Part shown: positions 26,331 through 35,230 of the stretch, in pieces
How positions within the stretch are numbered: the stretch's first letter is position 1
Layout: each line of letters starts with the position of its first letter
Assembly (NCBI GenBank): GCA_016704445.1
Contig: JADJAE010000024.1
Location: 1-64,000 of the forward strand
Direction: 5' to 3'
Length of the DNA stretch: 64,000 nt
Source: Deltaproteobacteria bacterium
GTDB taxonomy: Bacteria > Myxococcota_A > Polyangia > Polyangiales > Ga0077539
The notes under the pieces: model-generated
Database searches by the model: none
What the model was told of the DNA's origin: nothing
Seen by the model: only the letters and a program-made list of their open reading frames with translations
Program-made: the position numbers and the translations under genes

Positions 26331-27272
26331 TCAGCGCAGCGACGACCGGGGCGCCCACGCCAGCGGGGCGATCGACAGGCCCCGCCAGCGCTCGCCCATC
26401 CGCGCGGTCCACCCCGCGGAGGTGATGAACCACCCGCCCCCGTCTTCGATCACCTCCGCCGCGTGGGCCATGAGCTCGGTGACGGGCTCCCAGGCGAAGC
26501 GCGTGGGGTCCGTCGAGGCGAAGACCATGGTGCGCGCGTAGTCGTGCGGCGAGTCGCTGGTGCGCGTCACGAAGAGGTAGAACTCCTCCCCCCGGCGCAC
26601 CACCACGGGGCTCTCCAGGTTGCCCCAGCCGAAGGCCGCGACCGGGTCGGCGAGGGCCACCGTGGGCATCGTCCAGCGCAGGAGGTCGCGGCTCTGGGAG
26701 ACCACGATCTGACCGATCTCCCGGTGCTCGTCGGCCCCGACGGAGTAGAGGTACCAGAGCGCTCCCACCCGTAGCAGGAAGGGGTCGCGGCCGCCCGGGG
26801 CGCTCGACGCGGAGCGCTCCCAGCGGTGCAGGTCGGCGCTCTCCGCCCGCAGCACCCGGTGGTCGGGCGTGTTGCCGTAATAGAACATCCCCCAGCGCCC
26901 CGCCCCGACGGGCAGCACGAAGGGCGCCCACAGCGCCTCCTCCGGGGGCTGCGAGTGCAGCGCGTCGCCCTCGTCGGACCACGGTCCCATGAGCGCCGGG
27001 GCCGAGGCGTGGAGGAAGCTCATCTCCCTCGATGGGTCGCCCTCGGAGTCATGGGTGATGCCGAAGAGGCGCCACCGACCGTCAGGCTCCCGGGCGAGCG
27101 TGTGGTCATTGAGGTAGCGCGTCCCCACCGGGCGGTAGACCCGCTGGAAGGGCCCCACCACCAGCGGAACCCACGCCGACGAGCCCGTCGCCCGCTGTTG
27201 GGTCCGCCGCGGGGCCCCCGCGCACCCGAGGGCCACCAGCACGCACCCCGCCACGACCCGACGCCACACCAA
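26331..27272 (-). CDS. Lipoprotein, five-bladed propeller glycosidase-like
   Basis: 313 residues. Lipobox VALGC places the mature Cys near 17. The rest has repeated strand patterns of the GH43/GH32/GH130 beta-propeller type (LAREPDGRWRLFGIT, WAPFVLPVGAGRWGMFYYG, DPFLLRVGALWYLYSV, NLESPVVVRRGEEFYLFVT), with Asp and Glu at positions used as acid/base in those families. It is probably a surface-exposed glycosidase or glycan-binding protein; the substrate is unknown. The start is TTG 27272 or, more likely from GGAG spacing, GTG 27269. Confidence 0.75.
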   Translation of the reverse strand: MVWRRVVAGCVLVALGCAGAPRRTQQRATGSSAWVPLVVGPFQRVYRPVGTRYLNDHTLAREPDGRWRLFGITHDSEGDPSREMSFLHASAPALMGPWSDEGDALHSQPPEEALWAPFVLPVGAGRWGMFYYGNTPDHRVLRAESADLHRWERSASSAPGGRDPFLLRVGALWYLYSVGADEHREIGQIVVSQSRDLLRWTMPTVALADPVAAFGWGNLESPVVVRRGEEFYLFVTRTSDSPHDYARTMVFASTDPTRFAWEPVTELMAHAAEVIEDGGGWFITSAGWTARMGERWRGLSIAPLAWAPRSSLR

Positions 27273-27378
27273 TGGGGACTCCTGCCGCTGTTTCTACGCG
27301 CTCCCCCCCACTGACGTCCCGGCCCTTGTGCTTTCCACGACCAACCCGATAGCGTCGCCGGCGGAGGAACTCACCCCT

Positions 27379-28263
27379 ATGGGATCAAGCCCGCTCACCG
27401 CCATTCTGCTTCCGCTCGCGCTCGGCGTGATCATGCTCGGGCTCGGCCTCGGGCTGACCCCCGCCGACTTCCGCCGCGTCGTGGTCTACCCGCGCGCCGT
27501 GATCGTCGGGCTCGTCTGCCAGATGCTCCTGCTCCCATTGGTGTGCTTCGGCATCGCGAAGGCCTTCGGCCTCCCGCCCGCGCTCGCCGTGGGGCTGATG
27601 CTGCTCGCGGCCTCCCCGGGCGGCGCCACCGCCAACCTGTTCAGCCACCTCGCCAAGGGGGACGTGGCGCTCAACGTCACCCTCACCGCGGTCAACAGCG
27701 TGCTGTCGCTCGTGACGCTTCCGCTCATCGTCAACCTGTCGCTCGCCGCGTTCATGGGCGAAGGCCGTGTCATCCCGCTGCAGTTCGCCAAGGTGCTGCA
27801 GGTCTTCGTGATCGTGCTCGGGCCCGTGTGCCTGGGCATGCTCGTGCGCAACAAGAGGCCCGAGCTCGCCGCGCGCCTCGACAAGCCGGTGCGCACCGTC
27901 TCCGCGGTGTTCCTGCTGCTGGTGATCCTGAGCACGGTGCTGAAGGAGCGCGCCAACCTGGCGGAGTTCTTCCAGCAGGTGGGCGTGGCCGCGCTGGCGT
28001 TCAACATCGCGAGCCTCGCGGTGGGCTACCTCGTCCCTCGCGTCGCGCGCCTCCCCGAGCGCCAGGCCATCGCCATCGGCATGGAGATCGGCATCCACAA
28101 CGGCACCCTCGCCATCGCCATCGCCAGCGGCCCCACGCTGCTCAACAACTCCACCATGGCCATCCCCCCGGCCATCTACTCGCTGATCATGTTCTTCACG
28201 GCGGCCATCTTCGGGGCGCTGGTGAGCCGACGCGCCGAGCGCGCCGTGCCCGCCGCGATCTGA
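27379..28263 (+). CDS. Bile-acid:sodium symporter (BASS) family transporter
   Basis: About 294 residues with nine or ten hydrophobic segments. The family motifs AASPGGATANLFSHLAKGDVALNVTLTAVNS (helix 4, sodium site) and EIGIHNGTLAIAIAS (helix 9) are clear. Members couple sodium to uptake of organic acids such as pantoate, 2-keto acids or taurocholate. ATG 27379 is chosen because GCGGAGGAAC lies 9-14 bp upstream. It meets the ABC substrate-binding gene end-to-end with 11 bp between stops. Confidence 0.92.
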   Translation: MGSSPLTAILLPLALGVIMLGLGLGLTPADFRRVVVYPRAVIVGLVCQMLLLPLVCFGIAKAFGLPPALAVGLMLLAASPGGATANLFSHLAKGDVALNVTLTAVNSVLSLVTLPLIVNLSLAAFMGEGRVIPLQFAKVLQVFVIVLGPVCLGMLVRNKRPELAARLDKPVRTVSAVFLLLVILSTVLKERANLAEFFQQVGVAALAFNIASLAVGYLVPRVARLPERQAIAIGMEIGIHNGTLAIAIASGPTLLNNSTMAIPPAIYSLIMFFTAAIFGALVSRRAERAVPAAI

Positions 28264-28274
28264 CCCGGCTCCCG

Positions 28275-29273
28275 TCACACGCTCCCCACCAGCCCCGCGA
28301 TCGACCCCCGCGGAACCATCCCCAGCTCCATCCCCACCCTGGCCATCGCCCCGATCGTCTCCTCCAGCGGGTCGGTGGTGAACTCCATCCTCCCCCACGC
28401 CTGCGCCAGCACCCCCTCCGCAACCCCCCTCCCGACGATCGCCCTCAGCGCCTCGTTCGTCTCCCTCATCCCCCTCAGCCGGTCCTCCCTCAGCCTCGCC
28501 ACCTCCGCCGAGTGCGCCTCCACCCAGAGCCTCACGTTCTCCCTCGCCATCGCGTGATAGCCCCGGTGCATCACCAGCACCGCCGTCGCGAAGCGCCCTT
28601 CCCCCCACAGCGTCCGCTCGTCGATCAGCACCACCGCCCCGGCGTCGGCCACCAGGCGGGCGACCCAGGGCTCGGCCACCCACGCGCCGTCGAGCATCCC
28701 CCGGCGCATCTGCGCCAGCATCGCGCTCCCCTTCATCGGGCTGACGGTCACCTCGCCGCCGTACTCGGTCGCGTCCATCCCCTGCGACCGCAGCCACGCC
28801 CTCAGCGAGAGGTCGTTGGTGTTGCCGAGCTGCGGCGTCGCGATCCGCCTGCCCCGCAGGTCCGACGCGCACCGGATGCCCGCGCCCCGCCGCACCACCA
28901 GCGCCGCGCCCCCGGAGGCCGCGCCCGACACCACGCGCACCGCCCTCCCCCGCGTCCTCACATAGGCCGTCACCGCGGGCACCGGCCCCAGGCACCCGAC
29001 GTCGATCGCCCCCGCCAGCAGCGCCGACATCACCTCCGGCCCCGCGCCGAACACCGCCCTCTCCACCCGCACCCCGCGCGCCGAGAGCGCCCGCTCGAAG
29101 CGCCCGCTGTGCAGCCCGATGAGCGACGGCGCGTGGGCCAGCGTGCCCATGCACCCGACGCGCAGCACCCTCGCGTCGGCCGGGCTGCGACAGCCCACGA
29201 GCGACGCGCCCGCGAGGCCCGCCACGCCTGCCAGGAGCGCCCGGCGGGAGAGGCCGGCGCCGCTCACGCCCAC
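28275..29273 (-). CDS. ABC transporter substrate-binding lipoprotein (NitT/TauT/SsuA type)
   Basis: 332 residues. The N-terminus has a twin-arginine-like SRRALLAG segment, then a lipobox ASLVGC. The fold blocks VGCMGTLAHAPSLIGLHSGRF, LLAGAIDVGCLGPVPAV and SDLRGRRIATPQLGNTNDL match nitrate/taurine/sulfonate-binding proteins. The gene is the last of the ABC operon but is separated from the permease by the 330-bp repeat element at 29274-29600. The neighbouring sulfate-reduction genes make a sulfonate substrate likely. Confidence 0.9.
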   Translation of the reverse strand: MGVSGAGLSRRALLAGVAGLAGASLVGCRSPADARVLRVGCMGTLAHAPSLIGLHSGRFERALSARGVRVERAVFGAGPEVMSALLAGAIDVGCLGPVPAVTAYVRTRGRAVRVVSGAASGGAALVVRRGAGIRCASDLRGRRIATPQLGNTNDLSLRAWLRSQGMDATEYGGEVTVSPMKGSAMLAQMRRGMLDGAWVAEPWVARLVADAGAVVLIDERTLWGEGRFATAVLVMHRGYHAMARENVRLWVEAHSAEVARLREDRLRGMRETNEALRAIVGRGVAEGVLAQAWGRMEFTTDPLEETIGAMARVGMELGMVPRGSIAGLVGSV

Positions 29274-29299
29274 CCCACAGTTGCCTCGATCGGAGCGGC

Positions 29300-29600
29300 A
29301 CCGATCGTGGCTGTTCGTGAGGTGCTCAGCTCGGTTTCTGGCTGGGGTTCCGCGCGTTGGCGCGTCACCCAGGCAACAGATGGCCGCCCCGGAAGTCGGG
29401 CCCGACGGTCTCTGTGCGCAGTTCGCCGGGCCGTCGTGGGGAGGAAGGGGGACCGCGGAGCGCAGCCCTGGCGCCTCTGTCCTGGGACGAGCGATGTCCG
29501 TTCGGAGCCCCGGACACTGTCCGGGGCGGCCATCCTGTTATTGCCTGGGGTGACGCGCCAACGCGCGGAACCCCAGCCAGAAACCGGGTTGACCACTTCC
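29300..29600. repeat. Dispersed inverted-repeat element, copy A
   Basis: Fills most of the gap between the permease and the binding-protein gene. Arms of about 60 bp at 29332-29394 and 29521-29586 pair almost perfectly; the core in the right arm is GCCTGGGGTGACGCGCCAAC followed by GCGCGGAACCCCAG. A perfect 10-bp stem with a 1-nt loop lies at 29507-29527 beside the right arm. Related copies lie at 42545-42713 and 57483-57808. No ORF of its own is credible. Confidence 0.75.
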
Positions 29601-30368
29601 TCAGGCACGGTCGAGCCCCCACGAGCGCCGCACCCGCCGCTCCAGGCGCCCGAAGAGGAGGTGGTCGCTCGCGAGCCCGAGCGCCACGATCACCACCATC
29701 ACCCCCAGCACCAGGGCCATGTCGTGAAGCTCGCGCCCGAGCTCCAGCACCTGCCCGAGGCCCCCGGAGATGAACAGCAGCTCGCCCGCGAGGAGCGATC
29801 GCCACGCGAAGGTCCACCCCAGCCGGGCGCCGCTTACGATGCCCGGTAAGGCCGCCGGCAGGATCACCCGCATCCACAGCCTCGGCCCGGTCGCCCCCAT
29901 GGTGCGAGCGGCGCGCACCAGCAGCGGGGGGATGGTGTTCACCGCGCTCTCCGTGGCGAGGGTGATGGAGAGCAGCGAGCCCAGCACCACCACCACCTGG
30001 ATGGCCATCTCCCCCAGGCCGAACCACAGCAGCGCCAGCGGCAGCCAGCACACCGACGGGATCGCCTGCAGCCCCAGCACCACCGCGCCGAGGGTGTCCT
30101 TCACCCAGCGCACCCGGGCGAGCGCCACGCCCAGCGCCACGCCCACCACCAGCGACACCGAGTAGCCGACCGCCAGCCGGGCGAGGCTCTTGCCCACCGC
30201 CCTCGGCAGCAGCCCCGAGCGCACGTTGTCCCGCAGCGCCAGCGCCACGTCGGCTGGCCCCGGGAAGAGGAAGCTGTCTCCCGACCTAGATGCCACCGCC
30301 CAGATCGCGACCAGCAGCGCCAGGAAGCCCACCGCCCGCAGGCGTCCACGCGTCGTCGAGTTCTTCAC
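29601..30368 (-). CDS. ABC transporter permease (SsuC/TauC type)
   Basis: 255 residues with six membrane helices. The ABC-contact EAA loop reads VRAARTMGATGPRLWMRVILPAALPGI near 155-180. It imports nitrate, taurine or aliphatic sulfonates with the neighbouring ATPase and binding protein. Its first 28 codons overlap the 3' end of the ATPase gene by 83 bp, an unusually long overlap that suggests tight translational coupling or a later start, for example at an internal codon near 30330. Confidence 0.92.
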   Translation of the reverse strand: MKNSTTRGRLRAVGFLALLVAIWAVASRSGDSFLFPGPADVALALRDNVRSGLLPRAVGKSLARLAVGYSVSLVVGVALGVALARVRWVKDTLGAVVLGLQAIPSVCWLPLALLWFGLGEMAIQVVVVLGSLLSITLATESAVNTIPPLLVRAARTMGATGPRLWMRVILPAALPGIVSGARLGWTFAWRSLLAGELLFISGGLGQVLELGRELHDMALVLGVMVVIVALGLASDHLLFGRLERRVRRSWGLDRA

Positions 30369-31128
30369 GGATGACCTTCTCGATCTCGATCTTCAGCTCG
30401 CGCTCGATCACCGCGGCGAGCGTGGTCACGTCCTGGTCGTTGGCCTCCCTCGGCCTCGACAGCTTCACCGCCAGGTCGCGGGTGATGCGCCCCGGGCGCG
30501 TGCCCATCATCACCACCCGGTCGCCCAGCCTCGCCGCCTCGCGGACGTTGTGCGTGACGAACACCACGGTCTTCCTGGTCTCCAGCCAGATGCGCTCCAG
30601 CTCGCCGTGCAGCACGTCCCTCGTCTGCGCGTCGAGCGCCGCGAAGGGCTCGTCCATCAAGAGAATGGACGGCTCCCCCACCAGCGCGCGCGCCATCGCC
30701 GCCCGCTGCCGCATCCCCCCCGACAGCTCGTGCGGGTGCGCGTCCCGAGAGCGCCAGAGGTGCACCATCTTCAGGTAGCGCTCCACCCTCACGGCCCGCT
30801 CCGCCGCGGGGACGCCCGCCATCTCCAGCGGAAACTCCACGTTGCGCTGCACCGTCAGCCACGGAAACAGCGCGCTCTCCTGGAACATCACCGTGCGCTC
30901 CGGCCCGGGGCCCCGCACCGCCGCTCCGCGCACCGTCACCGCCCCGCTGGTCGGGCTCTCCAGGCCCGCGATGAGGTTGAGCAGCGTCGTCTTGCCGCAG
31001 CCCGACGGGCCGCAGAGGCACACGAACTGCCCCTCCCCGATCTCCAGGTCGACCGGCGCCAGCGCCAGCGGCGAGCCGGCGCCCCCCCAGGACTTCGTGA
31101 CCCCTCGCAGCGCGATCAGCGGCTCCAT
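30286..31128 (-). CDS. ABC transporter ATP-binding protein (SsuB/TauB type)
   Basis: 280 residues. Walker A GPSGCGKTT near 40, signature LSGGMRQR near 141, Walker B ILLMDEPFAALD near 161-172 and the H loop FVTHN complete a functional ATPase. The last 30 residues, rich in Gly and Pro, overlap the permease gene and look like a non-conserved extension. It is the first gene of the operon and follows, 45 bp away, the XRE-cupin gene on the same strand, so all four may be one transcript. Confidence 0.94.
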   Translation of the reverse strand: MEPLIALRGVTKSWGGAGSPLALAPVDLEIGEGQFVCLCGPSGCGKTTLLNLIAGLESPTSGAVTVRGAAVRGPGPERTVMFQESALFPWLTVQRNVEFPLEMAGVPAAERAVRVERYLKMVHLWRSRDAHPHELSGGMRQRAAMARALVGEPSILLMDEPFAALDAQTRDVLHGELERIWLETRKTVVFVTHNVREAARLGDRVVMMGTRPGRITRDLAVKLSRPREANDQDVTTLAAVIERELKIEIEKVIREELDDAWTPAGGGLPGAAGRDLGGGI

Positions 31129-31173
31129 CTAACTGGAAGTGCGTCTATCATAGCGACGCACCCCCAGACAACG

Positions 31174-31836
31174 TCACCCCCGCGGGTAGATGATCACGTT
31201 GTGGTACCGGGCCTCGACGCGCCCGGTGTTCTCGTAGGCGTGGGGCTCGTCGGCCTCGAAGAACACCGAGTCCCCGGCGGACAGCTCCACCGCCTCGTCG
31301 CCCACGTGCAGCTTGAGCACGCCGGTGAGCACCGTCAGGCTCTCGCTGGTGCCCTTGGCGTGGGGCTCGCTGCGGGAGATGCCCCGCGCGGCGAGGCGCA
31401 GCTCGTAGCACTCCACCGACGGCGACGCGCCCGCCGGGGTGAGCGGCCGCGACTCCAGCCGGCCGTCCGCCGAGCGCAGCACCTGCGCGTCCCCGCGGCG
31501 CAGCACGCGCACTCGCTCGACCCGCTCCTCGCCCAGCAGCGACGCGAAGGGCACCCCCAGCCCCGCGGCGATCTTCCACAAGATCGCGATGGTCGGGTTG
31601 GTCTTGCAGGTCTCCACCTGCGAGAGGGTGGCGCGCGAGACGCCCGAGCGCGCAGCCAGCTCGTCGAGCGAGAGGTCGCGCTGCTTCCTCAGCACCCGGA
31701 GGTTGTCCGCCACGCGGCGCGTGAGCTCCGCAGCGCCGATGTCGTCGCCCTCCACCTCCGGGGCCTCGGCGTCGGTCGATGACGCCGCGCGGGAGCCCCG
31801 CGGGCGGGCGTTTGACTTCCTGGGAGTCTTCGACAT
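31174..31836 (-). CDS. XRE-family regulator with C-terminal cupin
   Basis: 220 residues from ATG 31836. After a basic N-tail comes a helix-turn-helix (LSLDELAARSGVSRATLSQVE, about 62-82) and then a small cupin domain (about 135-215: SRSEPHAKGTSESLTVLTG, FFEADEPHAYEN). This MerR-free XRE-cupin layout is typical of repressors that sense a small ligand in the cupin. It is divergent from cysC with 100 bp between, and upstream of the ABC operon, so it probably controls both sulfur uptake and reduction. The promoter region is AT-rich compared with its surroundings. Confidence 0.9.
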   Translation of the reverse strand: MSKTPRKSNARPRGSRAASSTDAEAPEVEGDDIGAAELTRRVADNLRVLRKQRDLSLDELAARSGVSRATLSQVETCKTNPTIAILWKIAAGLGVPFASLLGEERVERVRVLRRGDAQVLRSADGRLESRPLTPAGASPSVECYELRLAARGISRSEPHAKGTSESLTVLTGVLKLHVGDEAVELSAGDSVFFEADEPHAYENTGRVEARYHNVIIYPRG

Positions 31837-31937
31837 ATTGAATAGCCGTCCATTATGAAGAACGTTGCAGGAACGGGTGACGGCCCACACTACACCCTGG
31901 CGGCGGGCGGTGGCCACCGTCTGCGCGCGGTGCGCCG

Positions 31938-32525
31938 ATGATCGTCCAGCCGCCGAGGCGGCGCGGGGTGACCGTCTGGTTCACGGGGCTCTCCGGGGCG
32001 GGCAAGAGCACGCTGGCCGAGGCGCTGGCCCCCCGGCTGGCGGCGCTGGGCCACCGGGTCGAGCTGCTCGACGGCGACGCGGTGCGCACGCACCTCTCCA
32101 AGGGCCTCGGGTTCTCCCGGGAAGACCGGGACACCAACGTGCGGCGCATCGGGTGGGTGGCGCAGCTCCTCACGCGCAACGGGGTCTTCGTGATCACGGC
32201 GGCGATCTCGCCCTACCGCGAGGCGCGCGACTGGTGCCGGGAGAGCATCCGGGACTTCGTGGAGGTGCACGTGAGCACCCCCCTGGAGGTCTGCGCGGCG
32301 CGCGACGTGAAGGGGCTCTACCAGCGGGCCCTCGCGGGGGAGATCCCCCACTTCACTGGAGTGAACGACCCGTACGAAGCACCGACGGCCCCGGCGCTCA
32401 CCCTCGACACGCAGCACCTCACCATCGACGAGGGCGTCGAGCGGGTGCTGGGCGTCCTGCGGGCCCGCGGGTACCTGCCGGCGGCCGACGATACGACCGA
32501 AGCCTCTTCCATTGGAGTGAAGTGA
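31938..32525 (+). CDS. cysC: Adenylyl-sulfate (APS) kinase
   Basis: 195 residues. P-loop GLSGAGKST near 18-26, the DGD segment LLDGDAVR, the family signature GFSREDRDTNVRRIGWVAQ and the lid FVITAAISPYREARD are all present. It phosphorylates APS to PAPS with ATP. It is divergent from the XRE-cupin regulator. Its stop overlaps the ATG of the reductase gene (TGATG), giving translational coupling. No ATP sulfurylase gene is in the window. Confidence 0.94.
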   Translation: MIVQPPRRRGVTVWFTGLSGAGKSTLAEALAPRLAALGHRVELLDGDAVRTHLSKGLGFSREDRDTNVRRIGWVAQLLTRNGVFVITAAISPYREARDWCRESIRDFVEVHVSTPLEVCAARDVKGLYQRALAGEIPHFTGVNDPYEAPTAPALTLDTQHLTIDEGVERVLGVLRARGYLPAADDTTEASSIGVK

Positions 32526-34267
32526 TGACCCAGATGACCTCCCCCTTCCTCCCGCGCTTCAGCGACCCGGGTGACATCGACGAGTTCGTGAGCACCCTCG
32601 GCCGCTTCGAGCGGGGCGAGCTCAGCGCCGAGGATTTCCGCCGCTACCGCCTCACCCGCGGGGTCTACGGCCAGCGGCAGACGGACGTGCAGATGCTCCG
32701 GGTGAAGATCCCGCAGGGCGTCCTCGCGCCCGCCTCGCTGGAGGCCCTGGCGGAGGTGGCGGAGCGCTTCGGCCACGGGCACGGCAACGTCACCACGCGG
32801 CAGAACGTGCAGTTCCACTTCGTGCAGATGGCCCACGTGGAGACGGCGATGCGGCGGCTCGACGAGGCCGGGCTCACCACCCGCGAGGCCTGCGGCAACA
32901 CCGTGCGCACCGTCACCGCCGACCCGCTGGCGGGCGTCTGCAACCACGGCACCTTCGACGTGACGCCCTACGGCGAGGCCATCACCCGCTTCTTCCTTCG
33001 CAGCGCGTGGGCCAACTCGCTGCCGAGGAAGTTCAAGATCGCCCTGGGCTACGAGCCCGGCGACACGGCCATGGCGGGCATCCACGACATCGGGCTCATC
33101 GCCCGTGTGCGCGAGGGCAAGCGCGGCTTCCTCATGCGCGTGGCGGGCGGGCTCTCGACCTCGCCGCAGGCCGCCATCGTGTTCCATGAGTTTCTCCCGG
33201 AGGAGCGGCTGCTGGACGCCTGCGAGGCGGTCAACCGGGTGTTCGACCGCACCGGCAACCGTGACAACAAGCACCGCGCCCGGCTGAAGTACGTGCTCCG
33301 CAAGATGGGCCATGAGCCCTTCCTCGCGGCGCTGCACGAGGAGTACGCCGCGGTGCTCGCCCGCGGTGGCACTCCCCTCGACCTCTCCGTCGCGACCGCC
33401 CCGCCGACGCCGCCTCCTCCGGCGACCACCGACGACGCGCCCTCCACCCGAGGCCCGGGCTACCTCCTCTGGCGCGGCGGCAACACCGTCGCGCAGGACC
33501 AGCCCGGCTACCACGCGGTGCTCATCCGCCTGGCGCTTGGGGCAGTGACCGCGACGCAGCTCCGCGCCCTCTCGAAGCTCGTCACGGACTTCGCCGACGG
33601 CTCGCTCCGCACCAGCATCGAGCAGAACCTCGTGCTGCGATGGGTTCCGACGCACCGCCTCCCGGCGCTCCACTCGGCGCTCGACGCCATCGGGCTCGCG
33701 AAGCCCGGGGCTCGCACCGTGGCCGACGTGACGACCTGCCCCGGGGCGGAGACCTGCAACCTGGCGGTGACGGCGTCGCGGCAGGTGGGGGCGGCGATCA
33801 GCGCGCGGCTGGAGAGCGACGTGGCGCTACTGCCCGCGGTGAAGACGGCGGCGGCGACGGTGATCAAGGTGTCGGGCTGCCCCAACAGCTGCGGCCAGCA
33901 CCACATCGCGGACATCGGCTGGCACGGCGCGGCGCGCAAGGTCGGCGACCGCACGGCGCCGGTGTACCAGCTCCACCTTGGCGGCGGCTTCGACGAGAAC
34001 GGAGCTCGCTTCGGACGGCAGATCGTGAAGATCCCGGCGAGGAGGGTGGCCGAGGCGGTCGCCCGGCTGGTGCAGCTCTACGCCGACGAGAAGGCCGACG
34101 GTGAGACGGCCACGGCGTTCTACAAGCGGGTGACCTCCACGCGGGTTCACGCGCTGCTCGACGACCTGGCGGACCTCGACTCCGACACCCCGGACGAGAC
34201 CTTCCTCGACATCGGCGAGACCATGGGCTTCCGCGTGGCCATCGGCGAAGGCGAGTGCGCGGCGTAG
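32525..34267 (+). CDS. Siroheme nitrite/sulfite reductase
   Basis: 580 residues with two ferredoxin-like half-domains and the siroheme/4Fe-4S motifs TCPGAETC (about 409) and SGCPNSCGQHH (about 450), the C-x5-C and C-x3-C pairs. NTVRTVTADPLAGV and the Arg/Lys in NVTTRQNVQ line the siroheme pocket. The family reduces sulfite to sulfide or nitrite to ammonia. Its place between cysC and cysH makes sulfite the likely substrate. ATG 32525 overlaps the cysC stop. Confidence 0.93.
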   Translation: MTQMTSPFLPRFSDPGDIDEFVSTLGRFERGELSAEDFRRYRLTRGVYGQRQTDVQMLRVKIPQGVLAPASLEALAEVAERFGHGHGNVTTRQNVQFHFVQMAHVETAMRRLDEAGLTTREACGNTVRTVTADPLAGVCNHGTFDVTPYGEAITRFFLRSAWANSLPRKFKIALGYEPGDTAMAGIHDIGLIARVREGKRGFLMRVAGGLSTSPQAAIVFHEFLPEERLLDACEAVNRVFDRTGNRDNKHRARLKYVLRKMGHEPFLAALHEEYAAVLARGGTPLDLSVATAPPTPPPPATTDDAPSTRGPGYLLWRGGNTVAQDQPGYHAVLIRLALGAVTATQLRALSKLVTDFADGSLRTSIEQNLVLRWVPTHRLPALHSALDAIGLAKPGARTVADVTTCPGAETCNLAVTASRQVGAAISARLESDVALLPAVKTAAATVIKVSGCPNSCGQHHIADIGWHGAARKVGDRTAPVYQLHLGGGFDENGARFGRQIVKIPARRVAEAVARLVQLYADEKADGETATAFYKRVTSTRVHALLDDLADLDSDTPDETFLDIGETMGFRVAIGEGECAA

Positions 34268-34296
34268 CCTGGAGGGGTTATCACTGTGTCGTAGCG

Positions 34297-34980
34297 ATGG
34301 ACCTGGACGCGCTCAACCTCGACCTCGAAGCCCGCAGCGCGCGAGAGCGCCTGGCCTGGGCCGTGGAGACCTACGGCGACCGGCTGCTCTTCACCTCGTC
34401 CTTCGGACCGGGCAGCGGGGTGCTGCTGCACCTCTGGTCGGAGGTGGCCGACCGGCTGCCTGTGTACTTTATCGACACGGGCTTCCTCTTCGAGCAGACG
34501 CTGGCCTATCGGGACACGCTGACCGCGAAGCTGGGGCTCCGGGTCGAGGTGCTCAGGCCCGCGTTGGAGAAGGGACATTTCCTGGAGCGGTATGGGCTGA
34601 CGCTCTACCGGGATGATCCCGACCGGTGCTGCGCGCTCAACAAGGTAGAGCCCCTCCAGGCGGCGCTCCCGGGCAAGGAGGCGTGGGTGTCGGGTCTTCG
34701 GAGAGACCAGTCGAAGAGCCGCAGCGAGACGCCCATCGTGCTGGCCACCGACGGCCCGCTGAAGGTGCACCCCCTCGCTGACTGGAACGCCCGGGACGTC
34801 TATCGATACCTCGAGCTTCACCACGTCCCCGAGCACCCGCTCTTCGAGCAGGGCTATGTGTCCGTGGGCTGCGCCCCGTGCACCCGGGCCGTGATGCCCG
34901 GCGAGGACGAGCGCTCCGGCCGCTGGGCCGGGAGCGAGAAGACCGAGTGCGGGCTGCACACCTTCCTCAAGGCGAAGTAG
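34297..34980 (+). CDS. cysH: APS/PAPS reductase, 4Fe-4S type
   Basis: About 227 residues. The PP-loop-like SSFGPGSGVLLHLW, the Cys pairs RCCALNK and GCAPC for a 4Fe-4S cluster, and the C-terminal ECGLH with the catalytic Cys are all present. The CC/CxxC cluster marks the bacterial APS-type reductases, which reduce APS (or PAPS) to sulfite with thioredoxin. ATG 34297 has only a distant GGAGGGG upstream, so a start within 34255-34297 is open. It completes the assimilation operon after cysC and the sulfite reductase. Confidence 0.93.
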   Translation: MDLDALNLDLEARSARERLAWAVETYGDRLLFTSSFGPGSGVLLHLWSEVADRLPVYFIDTGFLFEQTLAYRDTLTAKLGLRVEVLRPALEKGHFLERYGLTLYRDDPDRCCALNKVEPLQAALPGKEAWVSGLRRDQSKSRSETPIVLATDGPLKVHPLADWNARDVYRYLELHHVPEHPLFEQGYVSVGCAPCTRAVMPGEDERSGRWAGSEKTECGLHTFLKAK

Positions 34981-35230
34981 ACAGCTCGCGGAGCGGGTGG
35001 TGGCGTCCCGCTCCCACGGCCCTCATTCGGAGCTCCGGGGAGAGCTCACTGGCTGCTGCAGGTGCGCTTGCGGTCGCGGCCGACGTGGCTGGAGCTGCGC
35101 GATACGCTGCGGCGCGCGCTCTGTCCGGTGCCCAACGCGCTGGAGATGGAGTTGATGCTGCTGCCACTTGGGTTTTTGCGCTCGGACCGCGTGACGATCG
35201 AAATAGGTCTCTTTCACTGGAGGTGTCGGA
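34981..35230. other. Gap with no supported gene, composition boundary
   Basis: 250 bp between cysH and the lower-GC operon. A frame from 35062 has an ATG but no family resemblance or ribosome-binding site. GC falls visibly from here onward. The gap holds the likely promoter of the 35231 operon; GGAGGTG at 35219-35225 is the ribosome-binding site for that gene. Confidence 0.5.

Noticed and set aside
29274..29600. Short ORFs inside repeat copy A as small proteins
   Set aside because: They read through inverted-repeat arms in both directions, with repeated words from other copies, and have no start signals.
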